A stretch of DNA of 64,000 bases from assembly GCA_001466705.2 (NCBI GenBank), contig LATX02000200.1, positions 1,364,001 to 1,428,000 on the forward strand, given 5' to 3'. The position numbers were made by a program, and so were the translations under genes. The notes beneath the pieces are model-generated. The model had not been told where the DNA came from and made no database searches. It saw only the letters and a program-made list of their open reading frames with translations. Position 1 is the first letter of the stretch. The number at the start of each line of letters is the position of its first letter. Of this stretch, positions 38,591 through 50,186 are shown piece by piece. Source of the DNA: Moniliophthora roreri. Its lineage: Eukaryota; Basidiomycota; Agaricomycetes; Agaricales; Marasmiaceae.

Positions 38591-39880
38591 TGATATGCAT
38601 GAATGGATCGTTTACGCTACATATACACCTAATAGTGACCTTGTTTTCGCGGACCCAACTCATAATCTGTTCCATTCAGGCTTCCTATTTCTGAAACTCC
38701 AAGTAAACGTTCCAACCGACGAGAACCTGAACGTTGCGGCGCATCACGGAGCGAGTACTTGCGTCGACCAGAACAAGATCAGAGCACACCCATACTAGCC
38801 CCACTCGGCAATTCATTCCCCGACCGTGGAAATATGTCGACAAACACAACGTAAATGACCGAGCACCTTCCCGTCGTCTGTAGTCTGACTGATATGCCCG
38901 TCGGTAAATACGTCTCGCTTCGCATCCCAGCAGACATTCTTTTGGCGTACCACTCCATTCCCAGTACCCCGCGTACAGCTAGTGGTTAGCACAACCGCCG
39001 ACACAACGCTACATCTTTCTGTGTGCAATTGGTAGTCCCCGATCGACATACATACTCCTCTGTGAATCTTAGGCGTGCATCGCCCGTTCGTACGTGGAAG
39101 GACCGCGTCTGGTATTCATTTCATTCGAATGCGTAATGTGGCTACTAATAACTTCGTGCTGATTCCATCTATTCGGAAAAGGACCTTGTCCAATCTTGTC
39201 AGCGACCCCTGCGGTCTTAAACCAGGTGGTTAAGCCCCGAAATGCCCCTTTCGACATGACCACAACTGGGTGCCCTCAGGCATGGTATATGAATAGCCTA
39301 TCCTGCCTCCGGCCTTTGACATCACGCAGCGGCTAATTCGCCCTCTTCATGGACAGATCGACATGAAGTAACTTTGCGCACCCTCCACACAGGTCCCCAC
39401 GGTATTTCAAAGCATCTGCATTTACGATTTGTGGAATTGACTTTCAACTATTTCTGTTTACTACTGAGGTCTTTTGAGGCACTTGAATGATAAATAAAGG
39501 ACGGATCTATCTTCCAGTTACTTCGCGCAGATAGTCATCCGTACGGTCTGGAACACTGTCCGTAACCTTGATCCCAAATGCCCCGGGAACTTTCACCGAA
39601 GGACGCTCAAGAGGGTTGGGATTTCTGACAGACCAAGGAGTTGGTCCACTGTTTGATTTCTTCCCAGAAGTTCTGGGGGTAGACGACGTTGGCGCTCAAT
39701 AGACATGGGTGAACGGGTGAATAAAGGACAGGCACAGAAAGATCTGCAGGCCTACATATCACCATGCCAAAATTGGAACCTTGAACCAGCACTTGGGTGT
39801 TTTGGGTACTCGTTGCGGACCAAATTACCCTACCACATCAGACGGGTGTCCTCAAAAAAGTGAGAAAACGCGAGACATAC
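38591..39880. other. Gene-poor stretch after TIM9
   Basis: This is 1.29 kb without a recognisable gene. A minus-strand open frame (39792-39607) could be a continuation of the uncertain secreted ORF at 39881-40348, because a canonical-looking GTATGT..GTAG intron (about 39881-39831) separates them. The upstream frame, however, already has a stop at that donor. No repeats or RNA genes seen. Confidence 0.35.
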
Positions 39881-40348
39881 CTATTCTTCTGCTGACTTGA
39901 CGATCCTTCCATTCGCACAGTCATTGTTCCACAATACAAGGCCTGCGAAGCATCCGTAGGGAAATCTCGACACGGCAACACCTGTGTTAAAAAGGTCGGG
40001 GCAGGTATCCAGCATGACATTGTTCACCATAGCGCCTGATGGTACTTGAACGAAGACTAAAGAAGGACCGACGCTGCAACTGTCAATGGCGTAGCGAACC
40101 GTAGAAGCAACACCCGAAGGGTCTCCTCCAGTGTCATGGTGGACGTCCCAGCTAACAGGCCAAATAACCGCGAAACCTTCAGAGGTTAGACCCACAATAA
40201 ATGGGAGTGGGTCGGCGAGCTGAGCAGGCCTGTGAACGAGCATTTGGATGCCACTGGCACCGAAATCGTTGGCCTGTTCGAGCTGACCAGCTGCGATGAA
40301 CGTATCGCTAGCATTGATTAGTAACGAGAAGACCGCCTTGAGAAGCAT
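39881..40348 (-). CDS. Uncharacterised ORF, possible secreted protein
   Basis: I do not recognise this protein. The reading frame opens further upstream (to 40528). The internal ATG at 40348 gives MLLKAVFSLLINASDTFIAA, a plausible signal peptide, and the extension before it is basic and unlike a protein N-terminus. The roughly 155 residues contain GASGIQMLVHRP, a Trp/His patch (WPVSWDVHHDTGGDP) and four cysteines. The frame ends with TAG directly followed by GTATGT. If the stop codon is an artefact, the gene would splice on to 39830 and below. It could be a fragment of a larger secreted enzyme. Confidence that it is translated as drawn is low. Confidence 0.3.
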   Translation of the reverse strand: MLLKAVFSLLINASDTFIAAGQLEQANDFGASGIQMLVHRPAQLADPLPFIVGLTSEGFAVIWPVSWDVHHDTGGDPSGVASTVRYAIDSCSVGPSLVFVQVPSGAMVNNVMLDTCPDLFNTGVAVSRFPYGCFAGLVLWNNDCANGRIVKSAEE

Positions 40349-40761
40349 AGTCAGGTTTGGCAGACACGGCCGCCTACGACATTGAGGTTTGGTTACATCT
40401 CCTTCCAAAGAGGTACTGCGACGATAAAGAAAGATAGACTCCACATTGGCTCGGCGAATAATCCGATGGCAAAGTATCTTGAGGTCACCAAGACGAAGTG
40501 AGGCACGGCGCCACGAGCCACGAGCCACGTAACAGGTTTATTCTTAAGACGTTGTCCATCTGACCCGGGTCATTTGACATGTTCGTTACATTGTTTGTCT
40601 CCTTGCACGGTGTTACGGCTCAGCTTGAGCCGTTTCCTTTGGGGTTCTCAGAGTCCCTGCATATCGACTACGCTGCAAGGGACACACTTTTGACACCATA
40701 CCGCATGGAGAGGCAGGAAGCTGGAGATGGCCGGGACACCGTGGAAACTCGGCGGTCCAAA

Positions 40762-40932
40762 TTACAGCATGTTCGGAAAACCTTGTCCAGATTTTCGTCG
40801 GCACTAGTGTAAATAAAATAAATAAAATTCCAATTATAGTAATTCCGTTCTGACAAGTGTTGGACTTACTATAATTGGAATTTTGCTTATTTTTTTCAGT
40901 GCCGACGAAAACCCGGAGCGAACATGCTGTAA
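40762..40932. repeat. 171-bp fold-back (MITE-like) inverted repeat
   Basis: The ends are TTACAGCATGTTCG (40762-40775) and its reverse complement (40919-40932, complete over the outer 13-14 bp). The arms then diverge for a few bases and match again over TTTTCGTCGGCACT, an AT-rich stretch, and AAAATTCCAATTATAGTAA ending at 40842. The partner starts at 40866. The loop is 23 nt (40843-40865). The left arm is about 12 bp longer than the right. No transposase is encoded. Flanking bases do not give an obvious target-site duplication. The structure fits a non-autonomous miniature element or an old fold-back transposon. Confidence 0.75.
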
Positions 40933-41306
40933 ACTTACACTTTCCTTGAATCCTTCGTGTTATGTAGGAGATTCAGTTCCGTACATTATCTGGAATCTCA
41001 ACGGCTTGCTCATCCCAGCTTGGCTCCTTTTATCCGAGCCCTTGACACAGCTCATACTGTGTCGCGTTTGATGCTTTGACTCGGATTCAGAAAGGTATCA
41101 AATGGTGTAACTAGGAAGTGGAAGTGGCTGGAACTGGATTGGGCCGATAGAAGACGTGGTACTTGTCGTTCAAGGTTTGGAATATTCTGGCCATCGGCGA
41201 GTGACCCCGATTCTAGGCTCAACTTTAGCCATTTATTTAACCTTGACCGTGAGTACCATCTGTGTTCCGTTTTCTTACACTACATTCACCGTGCCTTTGT
41301 AAAGAG
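40933..41306. other. Upstream region of the peroxiredoxin gene
   Basis: 374 bp between the fold-back element and the peroxiredoxin start. No gene seen. A leader with TTTATTTAACC lies near 41234. The fold-back element therefore ends about 375 bp from the ATG and could affect this promoter. Confidence 0.35.
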
Positions 41307-42085
41307 ATGACCTGGCAAGCACTGTTGAACAAGACCGCGCCTACATTTACCATCCCAGACAGTAACGGTCAACCTTTTACGGTCGAAGGTGGCAAGGACG
41401 GTCGGCCAGTCGCTTTGTTCTTCTATCCAAAGTCAGGCTCGTACGGATGCACTAAAGAAGCCTGTCAATTCAGAGATGCCATTGCAGGTGAGCACACCAT
41501 GAAATGTCGACACGTGTCGCTCATTGTCCTTTGGTAGACAAACCCAACTTCAACCCCGAGAAACTTCGCGTCATTGGGCTGAGCCAGGATTCGGTTGAAA
41601 AGCAAAAGCAGTTTGTCGAGAAGCAGAAGCTTACCGTGCGTCATGGTATTCCGCTGATCTGTACCAATGACTGAATCTTTTCGTAGTATCCCATTCTGAG
41701 CGATGAGAAGGGTGAAGCCCGAAAGGCGTATCATGTCGGGCGAGGTCTTATGGGTCTTACTGATGCGCGAGTCACTTTCATCATCGATAGCAAGGGCATC
41801 ATTCGGTGTGTTATACATATACGGTCTTACTCGAGACTTGTTCACTAAACCTACTCCTCCAGGGACGCATTCGACTCCGTCATGAGTTTCAATGCCCACT
41901 GTAAATTCATTGAAAAGTGGCTGGAGAAACTGGAGAAAGAAAAAAAGGAGGGTGAAGCTCTGACGTCGCCGGCCACGGCAGGGGCGCCTGCAGAAGCAGC
42001 GGCAACACCTGCCCCAGAATCAGAAGCCCCAGAATCAGAAGCTCCAGAATCAAAGGTGGCAGGAACGCCTGCTGATGGTGCGTAG
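41307..42085 (+). CDS. PrxQ/BCP-type peroxiredoxin (thioredoxin peroxidase)
   Basis: It reduces peroxides using thioredoxin. The yeast homologue Dot5 is nuclear. Four exons (41307-41487, 41538-41635, 41687-41805, 41863-42085) give 206 residues. The thioredoxin-fold part (about residues 1-150) contains FFYPKSGSYGCTKEACQFRD, with the probable peroxidatic Cys48 and resolving Cys53 five residues on, the alpha-2 disulphide pattern of PrxQ. It also has RVIGLSQDSVEKQKQFVEKQ, YPILSDEKGEARKAYHV and VTFIIDSKGIIR. The C-terminal 50 residues are an added tail rich in Lys/Glu then Ala/Pro/Glu, including the perfect repeat APESEAPESEAPES. Such tails are absent from bacterial BCP. Confidence 0.92.
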
Positions 42086-42375
42086 GATTTACGAGAGACT
42101 TTACCGGACTTTTTTGGACTTGAGTTGGGACAATGTTTCCAATGTTTTACGACATCTGTATGACTAGTACTCGTATATCTTCTACTTTTGCAATCCAAGC
42201 TTCTTCAGTTGATGACCAGTCTCACAGGGGCTACTTTTATCACGCGCAACCTTTTGGCATTTGCTTGTTTGCTAGCCCCAATTGGCACGCTCAGTTCACC
42301 GGCTTCCATCATCACCGGACATTCTTGTTTTACACCACTACCTCGAGCTAAACTACATCCCCCTTCTCCTTGAAT

Positions 42376-43750
<1,375 letters not shown>

Positions 43751-43975
43751 TAGAATAAAGTAACTTTTGTATGTTTAATACGGTATATTGAAGCATTAAG
43801 ACCAAAATATGGTCTCTCGCAAGTAGATAGCCCTCTTATGGGTGAGGGTTGTCGGGGACCGTCAAAATTGATGTTGATGAGCGCTTGAATCCAGCGCTCT
43901 TTTGGCACGGGATTCAGATCCGAACGCGACTCAATGCCGGGTCCGGGATTTTTTTTTTTTTTTCACCTTTCCATT

Positions 43976-45911
43976 ATGGTCGATCACGAAAAGCAACTCC
44001 AACAAGACCTTACTGCAGGAATGGTCAAAATCCTACGCGAGAATCCAGGAATAAAGCCAGAAGATGCTATGAGACAAGTCTCTAAAGACATGCTCGCCAA
44101 CACTCCCTTCATTGCACCAAAAGGATGCCCGGTCAACAACTTACCCAACGAGTTGCTCGCCCAGATATTCCATGCTGGCGTAGCTATGGATGATGAAGAC
44201 GATGAAGATGATGATTTCGACGACGATGAGTATGACGATACGTTGGATGTGCTGGAGGATTGGGAGACCGAATCCGATTTGGATGAGGACGAGGGACCTC
44301 ACAAGCGGAATATGGCGAAGGGAAAGCATGCACCCAAAGGGAAAGAATCTGCTAAAGATGCAGAAGATGATGAAGGGAACGATGAAGATGAAGAGCATGA
44401 ACCTCGGATTCCTTTTCAAGTTCTTGTCTCGCATGTCTGCAGGTCAGCTTGGTATTCCATGCGTTCAGAATATGTATCTTATTTCTCAGCTTTCTAGACA
44501 TTGGCGTGAAGTCGCTATTGGAACTCCAACGTTGTGGACGGCCATGAACTTCACCTATGGCTCATCCATTGAGGCTGCCAAAGTCTGGGTAGAGCGATCT
44601 AAAACTCAGCCATTGGAAATCCACATTGATTGCAGCTTGCCAGGGGATTGGATGTCTGAAGACGATCTCCCCGAAGAAGATGATGACGAAATGGATGTTG
44701 CAAGTGGTAGCGCAGCCAATAACGCTGACACTGACGCTCCGAAACCACCACGACCAGAACTTCCTGTACCTTCGAAAGAAGAGCTTTACGAGTTCCTTGA
44801 CATCATCATCCCCCATGTAGACAGATGGAAAGCCTTCTCCCTCGCCGCAAGCCACTACGACCGGGTCTATGCCGTTCTCGAGCGTTTAGCTCAGTGCCCG
44901 CCAGCAGTCCAGCTTGAGACCCTAGAACTTTACAATCACGATGATGTCGAAGAGTTTGAGCTCTTCGATCCACCCGAGCTCAAGCAAGCGTTTCTGTTGT
45001 TTGAAGGAGAGGCGCCGAAGTTGAAGGAATGTTCGTTATGGGGTGTTCATTTAGATTGGGTCGCGTCTCTTTCGTTTTTCCAAGGTCTCTCGGATCTACA
45101 ACTCGCCTACCATGCTAACGAAGTCCGCCCATCGTTTGAGACATTCTCCAAGATGTTGACGTCTTCTCTTGACCTCCAGACGGTTTCGTTGGCTCTTTCT
45201 GGACCCGCGGGTCCCAAGGAAGATTGGCCTACCACACCCATTGATCTCAGCCACGTCAAAGAACTAGTCCTTCACCAGCATGAGATCGACTACATTCTTG
45301 CGCTTCTTCCCCTACTCCATATTCCTAATGTCATCAGCCTCAGTCTCGACTTTGACGGGGCTGATTACACAGAGCTTGCCCATATGCTCTCAATACCTAT
45401 CGGCGAACGAAAAACATCGATCTTGTCCGGAATTCAGTTCCTCAAGATTACCGAAATGCCATGTAACAACAAGGCTAGAGAAGCAATGATGGAGCAGCTG
45501 ATCAATCTCAAAACATTGAACCTCAATTGCTCTGACGACGAGGAAGAGATTTTCTTCAAGTTGTTGATGAAGACCAGTTCCGCGAAACCAGCGGACTCAT
45601 CGAAGCCATCGGTGCTATACTGTCCCAACCTCTCTGCAATTTATACCACGGGCGTCAGTGGCACGGCAATGCGAAAGTTTGTGGAGGCGCGTAGATCTGG
45701 TGGAGTGCCTTTGAAGAAAGTAGGCATGAGCGGGGATGACGAGGTTGACAATAGGGATGAAAAGTGGTTGAAGGACAATGTCGACGAATTTGAGTACTTT
45801 GAGCCCGAGTCGGATTACGAGGACGGGTTTATAGAAGTAGCGGACGACGAGATGCTCTCAGACGGAGAAGACATGATGGAAATGGATGATGATGATGATG
45901 ATCAAACATAG
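43976..45911 (+). CDS. F-box-like protein with long acidic insert
   Basis: F-box proteins recruit targets to SCF ubiquitin ligases, and agaricomycetes carry many with unknown targets. Two exons (43976-44442 and 44498-45911) encode 626 residues. An F-box-like motif, VNNLPNELLAQIFHAGVAM, is interrupted by a strongly acidic Asp/Glu insert (about residues 70-150) and resumes as VSHVCRHWREVAIGTPTLWT. This part is then followed by leucine-rich repeats (LETLELYNHD, LKECSLWGVHLDWV, VISLSLDFDGAD). The C-terminus is again acidic and ends in an Asp run. The start at 43976 was preferred over an upstream in-frame ATG at 43934, which would add a Phe run encoded by a poly-T tract. Confidence 0.82.
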
Positions 45912-46806
45912 AGCTAAGCAGTGACGTGCCCTTCACGCGACGAGCAAGTACCTAACACTGTGGCTTGCCTCATCGCTAGTTAGAGGTCTAGCATAGAATC
46001 TAGTAGTGTACTTTCCAACCTGATGATTTGGCACTCACACATTGAAACCTCTCGCAGAAGACAGCTCATGTGAGGGTACAACAGTTCCTTCCTTCCTCAG
46101 GCCTCATGCACCATGGGATCTTTTCAAATCGACTAGTAATTAGGCCCCTCGTCTCCAATTTCGGTCCTCTTTGGGTTCTCGAAACTCGAAATACCAATAT
46201 CCATAGTAGCACTGGATCAAGTCCAATTCCGCTGATGATGCCTGATTGATACAATTTTCTATAAACTCTCTTTTCGTGTCCTGGACATGAGGAGGTTCAT
46301 CTGCATTTGTCACCACGTTCTTACCGAGGCTTGCATTGGGCTTTGCGTCCGTATCGTTTCGTCGGACACTAAGATCAACATCTTCTTTCCTGTCTTTCTC
46401 TTGCGCGATAACGCACAAATCCTCTCTAGTCATGCAGCAACAGTCCCAAGGACAAGCTCAGGTGGTCAGTTGAAGCGTCAATACGGCTACTGAGATCGAA
46501 TGGTACATGAACTACTTGCCCCCCCCCCTTCTTTCCGTAAAGTGATGTCTTCACTAAAGCATACAACACAGTGCTGGTGGTTCGCGCACTGATTCGCAGT
46601 AGGGATTGAATTTCAGATCTTCAGATTCGCCCGGGCTCGAATCTATCCAAAGATACAAGTCTGTCTATCAACTGCCCTTTTCTTCTTCACTAATACGAGA
46701 GGATCTACCATACAAAAGAGCAAACAGAAAGGTAAGGCACGAGCGCGAGAATGCGAACCCAACTCTAAATAGCCGGTTGCTCTTGACCGGCAGGACTTGA
46801 TCACCA
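45912..46806. other. Convergent intergenic stretch with a 97-codon minus-strand ORF
   Basis: 895 bp between the convergent 3' ends of the F-box gene and the desaturase gene. A minus-strand frame (46433-46140) encodes a charged 97-residue peptide containing KREFIENCINQASSAELDLI, not recognised. A run of nine C lies at 46519-46527. Probably untranslated, but the ORF has a plausible composition. Confidence 0.3.
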
Positions 46807-48586
46807 TTACTTGTCGTTGATTTCAATACCAGAGTCGCTGGGCGAATCGGTATTGAAGACTGGGCGCATCTGGGCAAGGCCATACGCGTTTTTGAAGAAG
46901 ATGACATCACCCTCGTCTTCGACGAACTGCAAAAGATTCTCAGTTTCGCATGAGAGTATGTCGTGTAAGAGTACTAACCTTGCACTCCTTGTATACACGG
47001 TAAATCTCACGCCATCCTGCTGGGTTTCCTTCAACTTTCAGGCCGGCTGCGACGAGCTTCTTCTTCAAAGCTGCGCTCGCCTCCCACCTATAGGAAAAAT
47101 ATTAATATGGAATGTCATATCGTAGATACTGAGGCCGACTTACGCATGGTAGTGAGGGATCCTACTGGAGACGTGGTGAAGGATATGAGTCTCAGAGATA
47201 CCGTGGGTAGCAACGGCTCCAATCCAGCCCATCAAGCTGCCAAGGTCTCCCATCAAGCTGCGATCCAAGGTGGCAAGAGCACCGCGAGGGAAAGTGAACT
47301 CGGGAGCACGGTAGTGAGGAAGGAGAGGGTCGGTGTGTTGAAGGAAAGTGATCAAAACGAGCCAGTGGTTGACCCTGTATAAAATCAGGTAAGATTCAGG
47401 AAAATCCAGCGAATTGAGCGGTGGAGGAACATACCAAAGATAAGGAACAAGATAAAGAATGAAGACTTCAGCGAATCCCTTGTAGTAAATCCAAGCAGAG
47501 ACTCCGCCCAGCCAGAGGAATATACCAATGTCAGACAAGATGATTTGGCCCCATTGCTTAGGGGTGAACATGACAGCGCTAGGATCGAAGTCTGCAGAAG
47601 GTTTGAGATCTCGGGAAATTGAAATCATCCTCAATACGCACGGTTCGTTCCCTTGGGATAGCGTCTTTGACCGGAGGCATTGATAAGGATGTAGGCAGGC
47701 CATCCTCCGAGCTGCACAACGATTCAGTGTCAGCACGAGGAGTAATGTGATAATGGTCAACGCACCAGGTAGCTAGCCGCGCCCAGGGTGGCGCCGATCG
47801 GGGAGTCGCCCAAGGCTTCCCAGAGCTCCTTTTTGACCTCTTCCGAAACCCTAGCGCCGAGACGGTCCTCTCTTGCAGGGTCGAGGGGCTTCAAACCAAG
47901 TTCTGAACGGGTAGGAGGTACAAAGACCTGGTCTTGGGTCATGTGGCCAGTAGAAGCATGGTGTTTTCCGTGAGTAATACGCCATGAATGGTAAGGAACT
48001 CCAAGTCTATATACATAGGAACGTGTGGGATCACATGATAAGCGCGGTAGAAAGATTTGAATACAAATTGCCAACGTACGCGGAGTGAAGAATCCATCCC
48101 ACTGTGTTGTTGATGAGTTTGGAGTCGGAGAATGCTTGGTGACCACACTCGTGCGCAACGACCCAGAGACCCGTGGCGAACAACCCTGTCCAGAATCCAT
48201 AAAGAGCCCAAACGGCGAAACGGGCGGCAGGGTAAAGGAGAGGATGAGGGAATGCGACGGTTTCGGGGTTGATGTACGAGTCTGCCAAAGACGCGATTTT
48301 GTAGACGGCGCCGATGACTACAGCATCCATCAAACTTGAAATTGCGTGTCAGTCGGTAACTGGCCTTGCTAGCAAACACACACTGGGTACTCACATGTAG
48401 AGCGAAGACCTGAACGCTGAACGCGTATTGCAATGGGGGCTAGAAAGGAGACGGAGTTAGCAGTACAAAGGGGGGGGGGGGATGGGAAAGAACTCACGGA
48501 ATGGCATTAAGCAGGTCTTTGACTGTAAAGTCTGGGACGACGTACACGCCTTGCTCGACGACGGTGTGGTTTGCATCTGAGGACAT
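46807..48586 (-). CDS. Membrane fatty acid desaturase, delta-12/omega-3 type
   Basis: An ER enzyme that inserts a second double bond into oleate (or a third into linoleate) using cytochrome b5. The start at 48586 gives MSSDANHTVVEQGVYVV. The three histidine boxes are present: AHECGH, then HSWRITHGKHH, and the last one as ETHILHHVSSRIPHYHA. Between them are hydrophobic segments, for example FAVWALYGFWTGLFATGLWV and IILSDIGIFLWLGGVSAW. The C-terminus is DSPSDSGIEINDK, with the stop at 46807. At least seven exons with short introns can be followed. One box sits right before the intron near 47140. The family is clear, but delta-12 versus omega-3 preference cannot be told by eye. Confidence 0.88.
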
Positions 48587-48984
48587 GATGGCGGAGAGTA
48601 AAGAACGAACAAGACGCTCTTTCTATACTCTGTAGAGGGGTCCAAGTCTAAAGGGAAATGGGACAAGGGAGGCGAATAAAAATCTTTTTTATATTTCGCT
48701 GGGGTTTTACCTTTTTTGGATTTCAGAAACCCCAAAAGCTGAGACCTGTCTCAGGTTCGCAACTTTGCTTAGACAACAAGTTGGCCGTTATATAAGACAG
48801 TTCCCGACTTTTGGAGCTGTCCCCAATACAAATCGCAGCCAATTTCTACTCTTCACATACCACCACATGCATTTCATTCGGGGTTATCTCTTTATACATA
48901 TGTCGTCGGAAGGATAGACAGATTGAATGGGGAGTAATGGGGCTTAGTCAAAGTAGTATACGGCACATCAATCAGTCCAGATCG

Positions 48985-49802
48985 TTATTTTGAAGCCTCC
49001 CAGAGTCGTATAGCTCTCTGAGCAATTGCATCGTTCGATTCATCCCCATCAGATGGCACGGTTACAATGGTTCCTGAGCCACGATCCTTCTTCTGACAGC
49101 TTCCCTTCCGAATAGCCTCGGGGGCACGAGGACAGTCTCCTGCAAAACGTCGAACTGGAGCCAAGCGTAGTTTGAAGCAGTGACACGATGTACATTCTAG
49201 GATAAATCAAGTGCTCATCATGCTTGCATCAGGGATCATGTGCTATGGTGAGCAATAGTCATACAAACAGCCAACTCACGGAAATCCTCGAATTCCGACT
49301 CTGGGCAATCTTGCAATATGTCTTGAAGGGAACCCGGCAGGGGTAATCTGAGAGGTGTCGAATGGAAGTGGGGACAAGGTCTGAAGTTTTAGACCTTGAA
49401 ATTCGTTTGTGCTGTACACCGACCGCTTCGCCGACGACCGGAACAAAATATCCTCAGTGGGGATGGGCTTGGTTTTTCCTATTTATATTAATAATAATGG
49501 GGCATACAACGCGGCATACCTAACAACAGCCCCATAAGCCTGTATCGATTCATATCCTACATATGCTGAAATCAAGGCGTGCCGGTGATGTACTTGAGGA
49601 TGCCGTTTTGGATAGAGGGCCATATTGCCTCTTGGGATGAAACTAATCGGTACAGGTGAAGATGCGTGCGGCTTCCATTATGTTCTGTCCAACCAGCGCT
49701 ATCTTCGCTGGTGATTGTGCGTCCGGTGAAGATCATGTTCAGTCTCGAAATCTGTAAGCAGTGCCAGCTGTCAGCAAAAAAGATACAAATGGAGTCTCGC
49801 AC
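48985..49802 (-). CDS. Unrecognised multi-exon gene (tentative)
   Basis: Two 3' exons join cleanly: 49380-49280 and 49196-48985. Their acceptors are ACTTCAG and CCTAG, the donor is GTGAGT, and they end in a TAA stop. They encode PCPHFHSTPLRLPLPGSL, then DILQDCPESEFEDF, then a Cys/His cluster (CTSCHCFKLRL), FAGDCPRAPEAIRKGSC and the end AIAQRAIRLWEASK. Upstream, open frames at 49802-49572 (with ISRLNMIFTGRTITSEDSAG) and about 49915-49800 may be further exons, but I could not join them in phase. The Cys-x2-Cys-x-Cys pattern might bind metal. No family is recognised. It could also be a decayed gene. Confidence 0.35.
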
Positions 49803-50186
49803 GCTCAGTCTTCAATTTCCCTGCCGGTAAGAATGTCACATATTCAGGCCGACTTGTAGCATCCAGCTGCAGGCCAACAAGTATTGCCTTTCGTCGAGAG
49901 AACAATGCCTGAGATGAAATGATGGTGGTTTGAGCGTAGTTTGTTGAGAGGCCGTGGGGGAAACTTGGTCAACTTTGTACGAGGCTCTCACATAACCGAG
50001 AGCAACTTCGTTTACGCTTACAGGAATTATGGAAGAGATCGAAGCATGCCCTATTTTTTTTTAGGCGGCCAGTAGTTGCCTGACGCTGACAATACAAATG
50101 GCGCGTTCAGTCCCTGCGCCGAGGAGTGAAGTACAACGCGTCTATATAGTACAGACATTGTATCATTTACATTGTCCAAGCAATTT

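Noticed and set aside
43880..43960. tRNA-like segment with paired GAGCGCT/AGCGCTC arms
   Set aside because: There is a short perfect hairpin, but no proper A-box, B-box or acceptor stem, so no tRNA call.
46619..46650. B-box-like GGGCTCGAATC
   Set aside because: The TTC of the T-loop is missing and no cloverleaf can be drawn around it.
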